NCBI RefSeq assembly: GCF_029227915.1
Contig: NC_079879.1
Coordinates: forward strand, 22,398,501-22,462,500
Length of the DNA stretch: 64,000 bases
Direction: 5' to 3'
Origin: Hydractinia symbiolongicarpus
Taxonomy: Eukaryota; Cnidaria; Hydrozoa; Anthoathecata; Hydractiniidae
The position numbers were made by a program, and so were the translations under genes. Position 1 is the stretch's first letter; every line of letters begins with the position of its first letter. Positions 23,947 through 36,582 of this stretch are shown in pieces. Below the pieces are notes generated by a model that saw nothing but the letters and a program-made list of their open reading frames with translations, did not search any database and was not told where the DNA came from.

Positions 23947-24611
23947 TCATTCGCATAAAAGTTGAAGCTATTGACATCTATCTCATTTTCCAATTATACT
24001 GTAAAAAAGCCAGTAGCTAGACATTTCTTTTTTGAGTATGCCGACTTCTTCTTCGCATCTTTTCAACAACTCATTTTCGTTGTCGCCACTATTTTTTAAA
24101 CCCTACAGTACCTCAACCCGAATGTTTTCACAATGAGTGTAAAATCATGATATATGAAGTGTCAAGAAATGTAACAACAATTCTACTTACCATCAATCTC
24201 TGTATTTTCCATCCATGGGAAATCAAAATCACTGTCTTCGCCAGACTTCTCCTCAACACGAGGTACACCAATGTCCCCGCAATGGTGTTATAACATTTCA
24301 TGAAGTCTTTATCAACGTCTCCACAGATTTACATACTATGTAATTCAATCCTCCTTTTATTATCTGCCTTCTTTGTTTCTTGTTTGTCCTTATATGCATT
24401 GCTTCTGCCCATGAAATAAGGTGTCGTTGTCCTTTTCGCTTGCTGTTGTTATTTGGTAGAGCAACTTTTCCATTTTGCTAGCAGGATAATTCTTTGTTGA
24501 GATCCACTCTAGATCTTTTGCATGAAACAAGAAGATATATTCAGATGTTGAATATATCTTACCTACTTTAATCATAGAAACTTTGCAAGATTGAATTGAA
24601 TTGAAGAACAC
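23947..24611 (-). pseudogene. Degenerate coding remnant
   Basis: Minus-strand pieces look coding but do not form one frame. A Lys/Glu-rich stretch at about 24390-24530 and an acidic exon-like piece at about 24190-24285 (HCGDIG, then EEKSGEDSDFDF, ending at a GTAAGT donor) are separated by stops. A third piece at 23947-24006 has an acceptor and a donor but opens with a stop in the joining phase. Probably a decayed mobile-element gene; family not recognised. Confidence 0.3.
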
Positions 24612-24619
24612 TTTCGAAA

Positions 24620-27300
24620 AGTGAATTTAAATTTCATGAAATAGATTTTCGCCATGGAACCATTGTGTGATTGTTTTTTGAAGAGTACATACACATTTTC
24701 AATGTGTTTATTGAAATTTCAATACGTTCTTGTTTCAATTATTCCTTTTGAAATTTACTATATTGATCAGGAAGGAACCATTTTTAGCTCGAAATATACT
24801 TGCTCTGCACTTCACTCACAAGTTACCTAGTGTACCTAGTGTAGATAAACAACCACCTCCAATTTACATTCGCTCAGCGGTCATTTTTTTAAATAATGGA
24901 ACAATATTCAGCAACCTTTACCAACAAACTATCTCATGCTGATTACGTAAGTCTCAAATGATTTTCCATCATAGAATACTTCATAGAATGTTATTAAACA
25001 ATTGATATTTTATACTCTTAGCCTTTTACTTTGTGCAAATTTAGTACTATACTGTGAGTTCTTGTGTTATGGTAGTTATCCTTTTTAAACAATTTAGTTT
25101 TTTGCGGTTGTCTATACCATGGCAAACAACTCTGTTTGTGGGTGACCACGGTAAAATACACAGTATGGATTGGTGGCCCCCTAACTCACCGCTGGAGGCA
25201 AGAAAGAAGGTAAGATAACTCTTGTACGCGCCTAACTGACTGGCCATCTCCAAAAGCCACCCCCACCTCTCCCCCTCCTAGCTAATGACGGCAGTTTATT
25301 GTTTTCCACTTTCATATTAGAATCTTGATTACCTGTAAATAAACATTACCTACGTCCCCTAAACGACTATCGTGCAGAGAAACGCACAGTTCTGTGAAAA
25401 AACGAGTCTGTCTAGCCACAAATTTAGCCAGGAGACCCAGCGTTTTCCCTTCAAACCGCCTTTACGATCAATTTTTTCTTTCTCTATCAAAGAAAGCTTA
25501 AATAACTAGGCTAGTCATAAAGTATGATATGAAATGTTATGGAAGGTTGAGCTGGGTATCCTGGCTACAGACTCAGCCTAGTGTAAGTGGCGGCTTCTCA
25601 AGTTTGTAGATACCTGATGATGACGTTAATAAATAAATCTTAGTGTTATATTTCCTTGTTTGAAACAGGGAAGAGGATGGGGAACAAGGATGCAGTAGTC
25701 CGTAAACCGCGGAGCGCCCTGCAGTGCAGCGGATAGACGCAGCAGCGATGCGCTCCGTCCTGACATAGTCACCAGGTCTCTATATTATATGGATTCTCGG
25801 ATTTCCTGAAAAAATCATCAATATATCCATTTTTCATACATATGGTCAATATGTCAATATTTAGAAGCCCGTTCATTGCAGTGCATATGGACATAATATC
25901 AATTCTACATTATCGATATATTGTCCGTTTTTTTATAGTGAGTATGTTGTAAAAACAAAGCCCTTAGAAGTCAAAAATGTCATAAGGAGAACATTTTAAA
26001 CCTTGTCAAAACCCAACAACTTTACTATTCAAATCTGGCTGTTCAAATCTTCGTTGTCGAACCATTAAAAAGCAATGTAAAGAGCCTTAACTTTTGATTA
26101 ATCACAGTAGAAAAATTCGAAGAGCTTAAATTTCTGATTTGTTTCCATTTTAAAAAAGCAGCAAAAGATAAATAAGAATCTCCTCCATATCGTTACTTAC
26201 CGGTACTGGCTTGGATAGAACTTGATGATGTGGTTACAAAAGACTGGGTAACAAGGCGTACGGCGGTTCTTTTGATCAACGGCAATTAAAAATAAATACC
26301 GGAGATTAATGTAGTTTATTCTATTACACCGCAATTTTGCACACAAAAAGATAGAATAAGTGTATTACTGAATGAATTACAAATTTTGAATTGATTTGGA
26401 TTATTGTTTGTTGCAGTATGAAACTAATTACTGCACACCCTGTTGTTCTTTAATTTGAACTACCACCTTTTAAAGATGGATTGGATTCGAACCAATAACT
26501 TTCATAGTCTTGCAACAATAGACTTAATTTACTTGGAATTCACGAAATTCAATGTCACTTCAAATAAAAACACATCATAAAGCTTGTTGTTACAAAATTA
26601 ATTGTGAGTTAAAAACCGTAGCTAAGTATTACAGGTTTGTTGAAACTGTTGTCTCCTTGAATTAACAAACTTTAGACTTTCGCCAAATATTTTTTTAAAG
26701 TAAAGGGTGTAGCCACCTATCTGAAAACTTTGTTGCAGCCAACTGGTTTTCGGCTATTTTCGCTTTTTAGCCAGATTTTTTTAAAAATTCACGTTAATTT
26801 AATGTCCCTTATTAAAGTGTAACGTAAATATCCAGGACGTTTAAAAAGCTACTAGTTGTATTTTTCTGACATCGCAACAGCGATTATAGCCAGGGACGAG
26901 GTTGTATTATTATAACCTCGCTACGGACGACGTTGTACTTATATAACATAACACAAGTTCAGCTGGGAAGAGGCCAGGGAAGGGCTGCAGAAAGTTAGTA
27001 TGTATCACCATACTCGGCAGCATGGCTGCATGTATTAATGTAACTGCGTCTCTTTTATTACTTGCAGAGTAATTAATTACCCAATGGGTTATGGCATATG
27101 CTCGTCATTCATAAAACAACGCATCCATCCATACCGTACCGTACGCATTTAATTTTTGCAACGTGAAATTCATCGTTAAACAAATTTTAAAATTCTGGTT
27201 AAATACTAAGAATTAAAACGCAAAGGCCTACTAAATATCTCGATTAACATTTAAGGTCTTTTTTTATCACATGAAATGTGTACAACTGTTCTAAATTTTA
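24620..27300. other. No supported gene; scattered repeat fragments
   Basis: A short segment at 25140-25215 (+) reads MDWWPPNSP before a GTAAGA donor. That recalls the WPPxSPDLNP motif of Tc1/mariner transposases, but it is too short to call. An imperfect hairpin with GACGAGGTTG and AACCTCGC lies at 26887-26925 and resembles the AACCTCGT foldback family. The remainder is AT-rich and non-coding to my eye. Confidence 0.4.
26380..26530 (-). repeat. Repeat with tRNA-like B box, copy 1
   Basis: About 85% identical by eye to 31033-31180 over 150 bp, in the same orientation. The minus strand holds TTGGTTCGAATCCAATCC, a good RNA polymerase III B box, so a tRNA-derived SINE is likely. No complete tRNA cloverleaf was found. 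Confidence 0.6.
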
Positions 27301-27334
27301 ACGAGTTTGTTCGGAAACAAAAAAGCAAGGGGAA

Positions 27335-28660
27335 CTTTATTCTAGTCAGTACACAAGCAAGCGAATTGAATTAAGTAATTGGGAAAGATGTCCTATTAGG
27401 GTAAATATTTAGGCAATTAGCCTGGCACATCCACACCTACACATACAATACTGAAAACAAAACTTAGGAAACCATTCCCGCAATATATACGATATTGAAT
27501 GTTTTGTGAAGCTAAACAAGGCAAATCTTATTCTGATTAAAAAACAATTAGACAAGTAGCGAAACCTATCAATTCATCATTAAAAAAGTATTTTGGGGAA
27601 TAATCTTACGCAATATAAAAAAAAGAACAGAATAAAAAACGGTCCAACGATCACTTTTTTCTACTCAAAAATCGAAAGGGCGAGTAGCACGCGCGTGCGT
27701 ATATCATTGCATGTGCATACATCAAAGATTTTGTTAAAGCTCTCTCGCACCTTGTAGGAAGAAGCTCGCACCAAATGAAATGTTCAATGTTCTAGCAAGC
27801 GAATAAAAAAGCCTTTCTTCTACTTTGTAAACAGGCAAGGGAGCAAAAGATCCTGACATACAATCTAAAAGATATCTGATAAAAAGGCTATCGCGAAAGG
27901 TGAAGTATTAAATCTCTTGGTCGGCCAATTCGAGAAAAGACTTTATTCCACTCAGAAAACAGGCACGAGAGTGTTAGACCTATCCATACATCATTTGAAA
28001 TGAGAATTTTGGAAGTTGCCTTTCACGCTGAATATAATGTTAGATATCCATCCATACACTACTAAAAAGGAGATTTAGCTAGTAAGCAAATCAAAAGCGA
28101 AACTTTATTCTACACCACAAAGAAGCAATCAAGAAGAAGACCCTACCAGATATGTCTAAAAACACTTCATTCCACTCCGATAACAATCACGCGCGATAAT
28201 ATCAGATGTCCTAGCATGTAAATTCACGGGAAGACTTTATTGCACTCAGTAAGAAGCAGGAACAAGGGAGACCGATCCATACCACCATACAATATTAAAA
28301 GGATATTTTGCAAAATACCTTCAGGCGGAAAAACATACAGCATGTCCTAGCAGACCTGTGTATACAAAATTAGTTCTACTCAGTAAACAACCAATCAAAT
28401 GAGAGATCCATCCATACCTTATAAAAATAGAGATTTTATCAATATACATGCATCATTTAAAAAACGCATTTTTTGATCTTACCCTTCGCGCGAATTAAAA
28501 TATTTAGCACGCCAACCTTAGATGTTCTAACAGCTCAATTCACGGAATACTTTATTCGACGCAGTAAAAATGAAGGAATGTGGGACACCTATCCATACAT
28601 CTATCAAAAGAGAGATATTGAAACAAGCAGTAGAGTTGAATAACTATCCATACACAAATA
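27335..28660. repeat. Degenerate irregular repeat cluster
   Basis: Two short motifs alternate: a CTTTATTCCACTCAGTAA-like word (near 27337, 27940, 28100, 28166, 28234, 28372 and 28550) and an ACCTATCCATACAT-like word (near 27980, 28050, 28272, 28405, 28590 and 28645). Spacing varies from about 65 to 180 bp. It looks like an old tandem array broken up by mutation. Confidence 0.5.
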
Positions 28661-28664
28661 AAAA

Positions 28665-29300
28665 CGATATTTCAGAAAAATACTTGTGTGTATCATATGT
28701 TTTTTTTGCTGTTCATAGGAAGCAGTTTAATGTGATTTTGAACTTTCAATATTTTTAAAACTAAAACCTTATGACAAAAATGATAAAAATGTATATGGAC
28801 TTTTTTTGTTCGTAGCTGTTAGAAAAACTATTGGAGGGACATAGTTATTAATATAGTCTAACTGGCTAAATAAAATTGAGTTATGACTGTTATGGTTGCT
28901 ACGAAGTTAAGTTATATTGTGCTGTCCTAGGCCCGTTCTTAAGGCTCTCTAGCCATTGAACGCTACGACTTTCTCATAATATCCGGGTGAAAATAGCTAT
29001 TAGGTAATAATAGTATGAATAGAATTTGATTTAGCTAATATTGGGTATATTTTGACTCCTAAAAAGAAATAGTACTCTAGCATTTTTTTTTTTTGCAAAA
29101 CAGTAAAATTTGTTGAGTTATTTCTAAAAGGTTTTAGTAATTCTAATAGACTAAGGCAGTTCACAAGATAGTTAGCGTATTGCTCTGAATAGACCCGTCA
29201 TCATGCTCCATCCATACTACACGAAGGTAGCATAGAAGCACACAGTATGTTACAAAAAAATTATGGTCCTTTTTTGAACATTATATTTAATTAAAACGTA
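28665..29300. other. No supported gene
   Basis: AT-rich and non-coding to my eye; one more CATCCATAC word near 29205 is a stray from the preceding repeat cluster. Confidence 0.4.
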
Positions 29301-29304
29301 TATA

Positions 29305-29485
29305 CAGTTGACTCTCTCCGACCCGAATCTCTATTATCCGAATTTTTAACTATAATCCGAACAAATTAAAAATCAGCGTCAATTTTCCTTAAGAAACTCT
29401 CATAATCTACTTTCTACTATCCGACTCTCTGTAATCTGAAAGAGAATTATCCCCCCTTGAGATTCGGATTAGAGAGAGTCAACTG
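29305..29485. mobile_element. pogo/Tigger-type MITE
   Basis: The ends CAGTTGACTCTCTCCGACCC and its inverted partner are flanked on both sides by TA, the target duplicated by Tc1/mariner-type elements. The terminal CAGT-GACTCTC...ATCCGAA pattern is that of pogo/Tigger elements. 181 bp with no coding capacity. Confidence 0.82.
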
Positions 29486-29716
29486 TACATACATTTCAAT
29501 AAAATAATTTGTTATAATTTTTCTATACCGAAATATCGCCGCTTTATTAAAAGAAAAATGCTATTCAGTTGATGTCGACATAAGTATGATATATAAAGGT
29601 AGCAGAACTACTTTAGGATCCACTGACAGAGATGCGACAAGGTTAGATGAAAAGACTGATCGACTTCCTCGAACACATATGCATATAGACTTGATAAGCG
29701 CAAAACAAATGTTACG

Positions 29717-30290
29717 TCATATCCATGCTGAAAGTTTTAAAAAATGTTGTTTACGCTTTTCAGAAATCATTTCAGAAAGCCGAGTATAGAACTTTCGACA
29801 CACGCGACCCATTCCGCCACACACGGATATCGCTAGTGGCGTTAAAGTTTCATGCTCTACTTGCAAAATAAGTTTATTGTAATTTTTCTTTTTTTCCATT
29901 TTATTTACATCATATGCTTTTGGTAGCACACCTTCGCATCTAAAAATGCCATTTGACCAGTGTTCCAAAAGCCTCTTGTGCATACATAACTCTCGATTCC
30001 TGAGAAACATTCGCTGTCCACTGGCTCAATGGCTCACCAGGTAACTGTTGTAGACACGGTTCAATGCGTACATCATGACAAACCTCTTTTAGTTACATCC
30101 CCGTGACATTACGGATTTCATTGTCTAAGCGAAAGGAAGCCACATTGTTTGCATGACAAAGCATGATCAATTGTGAACTTAAAATTCGAATCTGAGCCCA
30201 GAAGCATAGCTTGTTAATTGTGTATCTCTCGTTCCTTGAAGGTAGTCAGTCAACTAGATACACTGCTTCCTGGTTGATATCATTCAGTCT
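29717..30290 (-). pseudogene. Decayed retroelement-type protein C-terminus
   Basis: Read 30290 to 29717, broken pieces follow each other in the order of a protein family I recall from cnidarian mobile elements: FTIDHALSC; SFRLDNEIRNVTG; EVCHDVRIEPCLQ with PGEPL; then KKNYNKLILQVEHETLTPL, GGMGR and FYTRLSEMISEKR. The pieces are separated by a stop and at least two frameshifts, so the gene is dead. In the family this block is thought to lie downstream of a reverse transcriptase; that link is from memory. No reverse transcriptase motif is visible here, so the copy is also truncated. Confidence 0.6.
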
Positions 30291-30706
30291 GATTTCCTGC
30301 TTACACATTTCACAGTGACAGCAGTTGTCTCTCGTTATTGTTTACTTTAATACCTCCCGTCAGTGCTGGTATTAATTCGAATTAATAACTACGAGTACTT
30401 CTTCCAATAATTATATTATGTGTGGTATGTTTGCATACAGTATGTTAATTTATGCTTGTAGCCAGCCACTGATAAAACAACTTTATGTCCCTTGCGACTC
30501 TGTTTTAGCAATTTTACTCAGCATCTTTAATTCATTAATCCAATCTTCTACCTTATCCAAAATATATCCACCTTTCAAGCTTCTTGAACCAATTACATTA
30601 TTACATTATTACCAATTACATGTTACAAACTGCGGTGTTATAAATTAGTTTCCTCAAAAAATTATTTTTTTAACTAAATTTTACTTATTGGATTTGATTT
30701 TCACAT

Positions 30707-30924
30707 GGCAACTACAATCATGTTCATAATAGTTTTGGAAAAACCACTTTCCCCCTCCCCCCACTCTTCAGTGTTGGTTGGAGGTCTTTTCCAGAGTCGC
30801 CGGCAGTATTTTGGGGCACAAATCAACACAAAATCAACACTGACTGTTGGGGGAGAGGGGGGAAACTCTGAAAAAAGCCTCAAAAGCCGTTTTTCCAATA
30901 ATTTATGAACATGATTGTAGTTAT
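30707..30924. mobile_element. Foldback MITE with C/G-run arms
   Basis: Left AACTACAATCATGTTCATAA, continuing through TTGGAAAAAC, matches the inverted right end. Further in, CCCCCTCCCCCC and GGGGGAGAGGGGGG face each other. 218 bp, no coding content. Confidence 0.7.
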
Positions 30925-31032
30925 AGCTCAGCAAAACCTGAATAACTGAACGTATATCCCGAGTAAATTAAAAAATTTCCTTCTTTCATTTCTTTTCTTA
31001 TAGTTACCTCTTTTTTTGAAACATTTGTAAAA

Positions 31033-31180
31033 TTTTTTGAATTGATTTGCATTATTGTTTGTTGCAGTATGAAACTAATTACACACCATGTTGTTCTTCC
31101 ATTTGAACTACCACCTTTTAAAGATGGATTGGATTCGAACCAATAACTTTCATGGTTTTACAACAACGGAAATATTTTTT
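31033..31180 (-). repeat. Repeat with tRNA-like B box, copy 2
   Basis: Second copy of the 26380-26530 sequence, sharing TTGCAGTATGAAACTAATTA and the GGATTCGAACC word. Located 110 bp from the foldback element at 30707. Confidence 0.6.
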
Positions 31181-31828
31181 AAATAACATAACACAGAAAT
31201 ACAAAAGGTCACACATAGTATCAGTATTTACACAAAACTAATTTTGTTACCAGAAAACGTCCTTATCCCACTCTTCCAAGAATCATTTTCATCAAAGTTT
31301 TTTTTGGTTTTACCTGCATTAGAAATACAAAAAAAAACAAAAAAAACAGTAAAGAAGCAAAAATTACCACCAAATTGATTAACATAAAAAGCAAAGTATA
31401 AATTAGAACAGAAAAATCCCGAGAAGAGTTGTGAACAAAAAACATCGCGCATCATCATTAAATTAAAACAACAGAAATTTATCTAGTTTTTAAAATCATT
31501 ACACTGTAAAACTAACTCCACCACTCCACGATTGTTATAAATTAAAACAGGGTGTAAAAGAAATTGCTTATTCAATTTTTCAGCATAAGTCGCAATAAAG
31601 CCTTGAGGTAGGAAATTAGCTGACTGAAGAGAGGGATATACTTCAACTTAGGGGTATTTCAACTGGCAATATTACCTGTACATATAACATGTCCCTCCTG
31701 AAAGTCAATATACTGAATAAAAATTTGACTACTTATTTGAATAATTATGGTACCAAGTTAGCAGTATCTCTACACTGTCTCAGTTTAACAAGGATTGTAC
31801 AGATTTCAGACATGTCTAGCCTAGTTAA

Positions 31829-33304
31829 AGGGGAACTCCAGTAAAAATCACTTTTCTTTTTTTGTTTGTTTTATACGTACTCAGAAAAGCATAAGAAATC
31901 AAAAAAAACTTACTTTACTTGTTTTTCTTATTTAAAATTGTTGTACAAGCCTTCGCATATTCAATTTTTTTCTCATAAAAAACAGACAGGCGCGATTTCA
32001 TTTCGGACTGGACCCGATTATAAATAATGACATCACATCGTGCAGAAAGTTTAAGCAAGCGCATGTTAAGACCTATAAATACAGCTTACATTAAATCGCT
32101 TTTTGTATGTAATTTACGTTTAAATCTTTAAAAAATGGTTAGTTGCTATGTGTTTCTATGTACTGATCGATCAGAGAAGTGTAAAGAAGTAAGTTTTCAC
32201 AGAATCCCGTCTGTGAAAAAGAAAGAACTCAAAAACGGCTAAACAAAATACGTCGTGCAGGTAATCTACCAAGCGATCAAAGTTTTTATATTTGGTTGGT
32301 GCACTTCACAGATAGTTCTTTTAAAAGATATCTGCAGGAAATAAACTTCCATATTAAGATACTCTGCCACTTTGTAAAAATGCCATTTTAGCTAGTGAAC
32401 GCGATTAAAGTTTCTCATTTCTTCCCATCTCAATATTTGTACTTATATCCACAGAACTCAACCAAATAACGTTTTGTACATTTTTATATTAAATAAGAGA
32501 ACATTATACGAATTTCCAATACAAACACCGACAAAAAAGCTTTCTAGTTACACATGTATCTTTTGTAGCGCTCAAGTTTCTATTCTTTGTTTTTCAAAAA
32601 AGAAGCTTTTTTGATGGAAGGACATGCCAAGTATTTTCAGGGGGTAAATGTACTCATTTTCTTCAATCTTTGTAACTTTATAACGGCTGCATGTAATGCT
32701 GATAATGCAGTTTCTAAAACAGCTTTGTCAAAACAACCACTTGTAAGTCAGTAGCTTCTGCAACACATTTATGACCTACCATAATCATAAGATTGATTTT
32801 TATTTATACAATAATAATACCCCGTTTTACCAACTTATCTAGACCCGAACATTATTTGATTTTATATCACGCATTTCAATGGTCCTCCATCACGGAGAAA
32901 ATTTCAACGTTACATAAAATTTGTTTACATTTGTGCGCAAAAAAAGCGCGTGCAGAGGAAAAATATTGCTGAACTGTAAAAAAAAAAAAAATTGGCTTGT
33001 AAAGTATGAAAGATTTTTTAATGAAGCAAATGATAAAGTTTTTTGACGAAAAGAATGTTCAAAAAAGCGATTAAGTATATTTATTTCTTAAAAAAAAAAA
33101 ATATTTTGCTAAGAACGTTGCTTGAGCCAGTAAAAGACACCTCATCACTTTGCATCATTATTAATTTCTCCCTTGTGAGACAGAAGAGGTTCGAAGTCGT
33201 GTGGCTGTAGCTTTGTAAAGTCTTTTTCATAAAGAGAATTATCCGATTCTATGTTTTATATAACATTTTTTTTTTAAATATTTTTTTTTCACTGGAGTGC
33301 TCCT
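31829..33304. mobile_element. Kolobok-type DNA transposon, decayed
   Basis: The ends AGGGGAACTCCAGTAAAAA and ACTGGAGTGCTCCT (inverted) are flanked on both sides by TTAA (31825-31828 and 33305-33308). TTAA duplication together with a THAP-domain frame inside is typical of the Kolobok superfamily. The element is 1476 bp, far too short for a full transposase, and its THAP frame is broken, so it is a non-autonomous or deleted copy. Confidence 0.75.
32135..32341 (+). pseudogene. Broken THAP domain
   Basis: The frame starts MVSCYVFLC and continues to VSFHRIPSVKKKELK, matching the C-x4-C...FHRIP start of THAP zinc fingers. A stop then closes the frame. A shifted frame continues with NKIRRAGNLPSDQSFYI and LVHFTDSSF, the rest of the domain, where the usual C-x2-H is changed to L-V-H. 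The frameshift and this change make it non-functional. Confidence 0.72.
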
Positions 33305-33309
33305 TTAAC

Positions 33310-35110
33310 TAAGTTTTCTTTGAGATATTAAAATTGAGTTTTTTATATAATAATTTTTCAGTGCAACCCGAATTAAAATCAACCAATATGCATAAAGCCA
33401 GCATGGCCACATCTAACATTAGAGAAGAAAAGATTTCCCAATAATGATCACGTGAGCAAAGAACAATAGAAGTTCTTGCCTTAAAGTATTGTCCAAATTT
33501 CTTTCATACAAGACAAAAAATATCTTCGGATCAATTGTATTTCAAGTGGCAAAAAGTATTCCTACTACTAAAGTGAACACACAGCACTATTTGTCTTTCT
33601 TTAAAAAATAAGCTTACTCAAAATAATTAACAAAATTCAATCTAGCTCAGGCTACAGAAATATAATTATATGCTTAACTCAGATATCTTTGAATAGATGA
33701 CGTACACTGTCTCTTTTTATCAAAAATAAATATAAATGTGCCAGCTCTTTCAGAACATGTATTCAGTATGGAATTAGCTGCATTTCATGTTGGTGGAAAT
33801 TATATTTAAAAAAATATTCTCTTTATATAAAAAATCAACCCTGGCCTACTTTTCCACCACATCAGATTTTAAAAACTAACGTTTTCCTCAAAAAATTATT
33901 TTTTAATCTTTTTATAAAATTATTATTCAGCAGATAATTGAAAAAAAAAAAACACCAATTTAAACTTTTTAATAGGAAATTTCCACAGTTAATGTGTACC
34001 ATTAATAGCATGGCTTTCCAATGAATGGCTGTAATAAGTATTATGACAATCAACAGCGTAAGTTATTGTTGCCAGAAATTGTATACTGGAAAGAATCAAA
34101 TTTTTATATGTAAATTATACCTATTATCATCATTTTCCTCAAAAAGTTATTTTTTGGTCTTATAACAGCAGATCACTGAGAATTTACGGAACTAAAAATC
34201 TTGTCGTAACATTTTTAAAATTAAAAATCTTGATTTTGTAAACATTAAAAAGCACAAATCCTAACAAATCATAAATTTTTTCAAAATAAATTGGAATGAT
34301 TATCTGTTTTAAAACATCAATGCACATGCATCTTGCCCACGAAAAAAAGAATTGTATGGAGCAAAAGATTGAAATGGAATTAGAGTTTAAAAAAGAATGT
34401 CTTTTAGTAAGGAACACAATCGTTACGAGAAAATATAACCTGCTGTGAAAAGATAATCTGCGGCCATGTTGAGGGGCGGATTCACACGGCAAACGAAATA
34501 GTAGATGATTGCAGTGAATACAACATCGTACGACATAGCCCTCCCTTTGTCATGTATTCCTGCAGTATATATTTGCTATAGGTTACTTCTACCGACAAAA
34601 CAATGTGTTAATATATTTAACACTTTTAAACCATTCAATAAGTGAATACTAAAAATTAAAAAATTGGATGCGCAAATTCTCCAATATAGATTCATGCGTG
34701 TTGTTTTTTTCATGGAATTCCTGGTAAAATGTGCATATGTTATACAGTGATAGTCTTGATCTCTAGTTCTGATTCACTGGTGGGACTGTCAAGATTGAGG
34801 CCCTGGACGCCTCTTCAATTTTAATCTTTAATAGATCCCAGTATTGTCATACCATCAGTGAGTAAAACCTTTTGAGCCATCGAATTATTTTTATAGATAT
34901 TTTCTGATACCTCAATATTTCAGCTTTCCTTTCAGGCTGCATCCTTTTCCATTTCTGAAAAGACAACCGATAGCCAATGATATATTGTAGTAATGTTGTG
35001 TATCGTAATAATTGAGATTTACTTTTAAAATTTCAGAATATAGGTCTATACTTCAAGTTTAAGTATTTTCCAGGTTATTTGAAACCCTGGTTTGTGTAAA
35101 GGAGGAAATC
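33310..35110. other. No supported gene
   Basis: AT-rich. Open frames on the minus strand (33862-34053, 34184-34492) are Phe/Ile/Asn-rich and look like chance frames in AT-rich DNA. Confidence 0.45.
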
Positions 35111-35123
35111 TCGAGGTTACTTG

Positions 35124-35270
35124 TGGGGCCGTAGATTAGTGGTTATAGCTCTCGTACTCTGACTGGGGCTCGATTCCTCTTGACGGAGATTCAACATGGG
35201 TGAGTAAATCTGAATGTTACCATAGCCCCGGTTTAATTGGTTACAAGAAGTTCAGAATAAAAGAAGTGAA
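35124..35270 (+). repeat. tRNA-derived SINE
   Basis: An A-box-like TAGATTAGTGG and a B-box GGCTCGATTCC about 30 bp later form a tRNA-like head, followed by an unrelated body. The wording GTGGTTATAGCTCTCGTA is shared in part with the SINE at 55570 (minus strand). Confidence 0.6.
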
Positions 35271-35526
35271 GTTTATTCAAAAGAAATACCACAGCCCATT
35301 TATCTTTTATCATTCAGCACAGTGGGTGTTCTTTTTAACTTACTAATTACAGGCTTTTTATTAGTAGCTAGCTAAACATTGGCTTTATAGTAAAAATAAA
35401 TATACAGCTACTTTACCACCGAAAGCCTTAATACAAGCTGGAATTCAGAATTGACAGTTCTTTATGCATTTTAAGCCTTCAAAGAGTGGAAACACTTTGA
35501 ACGATAGCTGGCATCCAAATTACATA

Positions 35527-35886
35527 AGGCGGACGTCACAAATATCTGGTGTTAGAGTCATTTGAGCACCAAAAATAAAGTCGGTTGGTAGATCGGCGAA
35601 TGATAACTCAAAATTTCGAAAAATTTTATCCAACCATCCAGCCATTAACGCCCGCCATTAAATCGCCGATGTTTAATGATAACTTTGGCACCTCCGGCAG
35701 TTTCCGCGTGAACACTTTTCACATTTTAAAGCGAAGCACAACAATCGCTGCAATTGCTGTGGAGAGACAACAAGCGTATAATATTTTTTGTCATTTTAGT
35801 TTTTCCGACTCAGTATATCAAAAATTTCGATCAAAAATTAGGGTCAGTCGGGTGACTCTAACACCAAATATTTGTGACGTCCGCCT
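35527..35886. mobile_element. 360-bp MITE with about 34-bp inverted ends
   Basis: AGGCGGACGTCACAAATATC continuing to TGGTGTTAGAGTCA at the left, and the same with one change inverted at the right. Target duplication unresolved. The interior has no motif. Confidence 0.8.
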
Positions 35887-35905
35887 AATTATTAATAAAT
35901 AAATA

Positions 35906-36030
35906 CTGACCGGTTTTGATAACGTACTGTGAAATACAAAGCCTGGCTCAAAAGTACAGACCGAGCTTGTGAGGTCTGTGCCCCTGACAAATGGCTTTGT
36001 ATTTTACAGGGCAGAATCAAAACCGGTCAG
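35906..36030. mobile_element. 125-bp TA-flanked MITE
   Basis: CTGACCGGTTTTGAT ends are inverted and flanked by TA on both sides, and the arms extend to AAATACAAAGCC. The TA duplication suggests Tc1/mariner mobilisation. It lies 20 bp from the previous MITE. Confidence 0.8.
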
Positions 36031-36332
36031 TAGCCATTTTATAGCTGAAATCTATTCTCATCTTTAAAACAACAATCAAATTTTGCACATGATTAGATGG
36101 AATACCAATACATGGAATCACAGTCCTGATATTTACTTGCGCACGCATCTAAGTGATTATGTAATGCCCGATGCGCACGCAGAAATGGAGGTAAAAATGT
36201 AAACAAACTAATCAGAAACAGTCAGCGAACAGTTCAGTTCAAATTTTAAAGGGAGAAGAAAACGTTCAAAATTACGTTAAAAACGAACCAACCAAAAAGG
36301 GTATTTGTTGCAGTTATTTTAAACCGACTTAC

Positions 36333-36582
36333 CCTTCCAAACATTCCAAGTCAGCTCTTCGTCTGAATCAAATGTCTTTTCGCATGTTACGCAGAAGCAA
36401 ATTGTATGTTCAGCAGTGGCTTTTACTTCTACTTTTTGCTCATGAGCAATCAGAGCTCTTACAGCCAACGTTCCATGTGATCCAGATGTTGGAAGCCCAC
36501 GCTGGGAAAGGAAAAATTGAAGTTCAGCCATAGAAAGTTCTAAAAAATTCTGCAAACATTTAATATCTTTAACCGAAGCCAT
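36333..36582 (-). CDS. First exon encoding a SAP-like domain (partial)
   Basis: Starts at ATG 36582 and ends at a strong G/GTAAGT donor (36333), giving 83 codons. Residues about 15-45 (LELSMAELQFFLSQRGLPTSG, then a RALIAHE helix) fit the SAP DNA-binding fold. Further on, CFCVTC is a possible zinc-binding pair. Such SAP starts occur in cnidarian mobile-element proteins, so this may be a transposon exon rather than a host gene. I could not find the next exon, so the gene is partial or dead. It lies outside the P-type element. Confidence 0.5.

Noticed and set aside
25140-25215. Tc1/mariner transposase motif (WPPNSP)
   Set aside because: Only about 20 codons with the DLNP part missing; could be chance.
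26485-31130. tRNA genes at the GGTTCGAATCC words
   Set aside because: Only a B box with no cloverleaf; the two sites are copies of a dispersed repeat.
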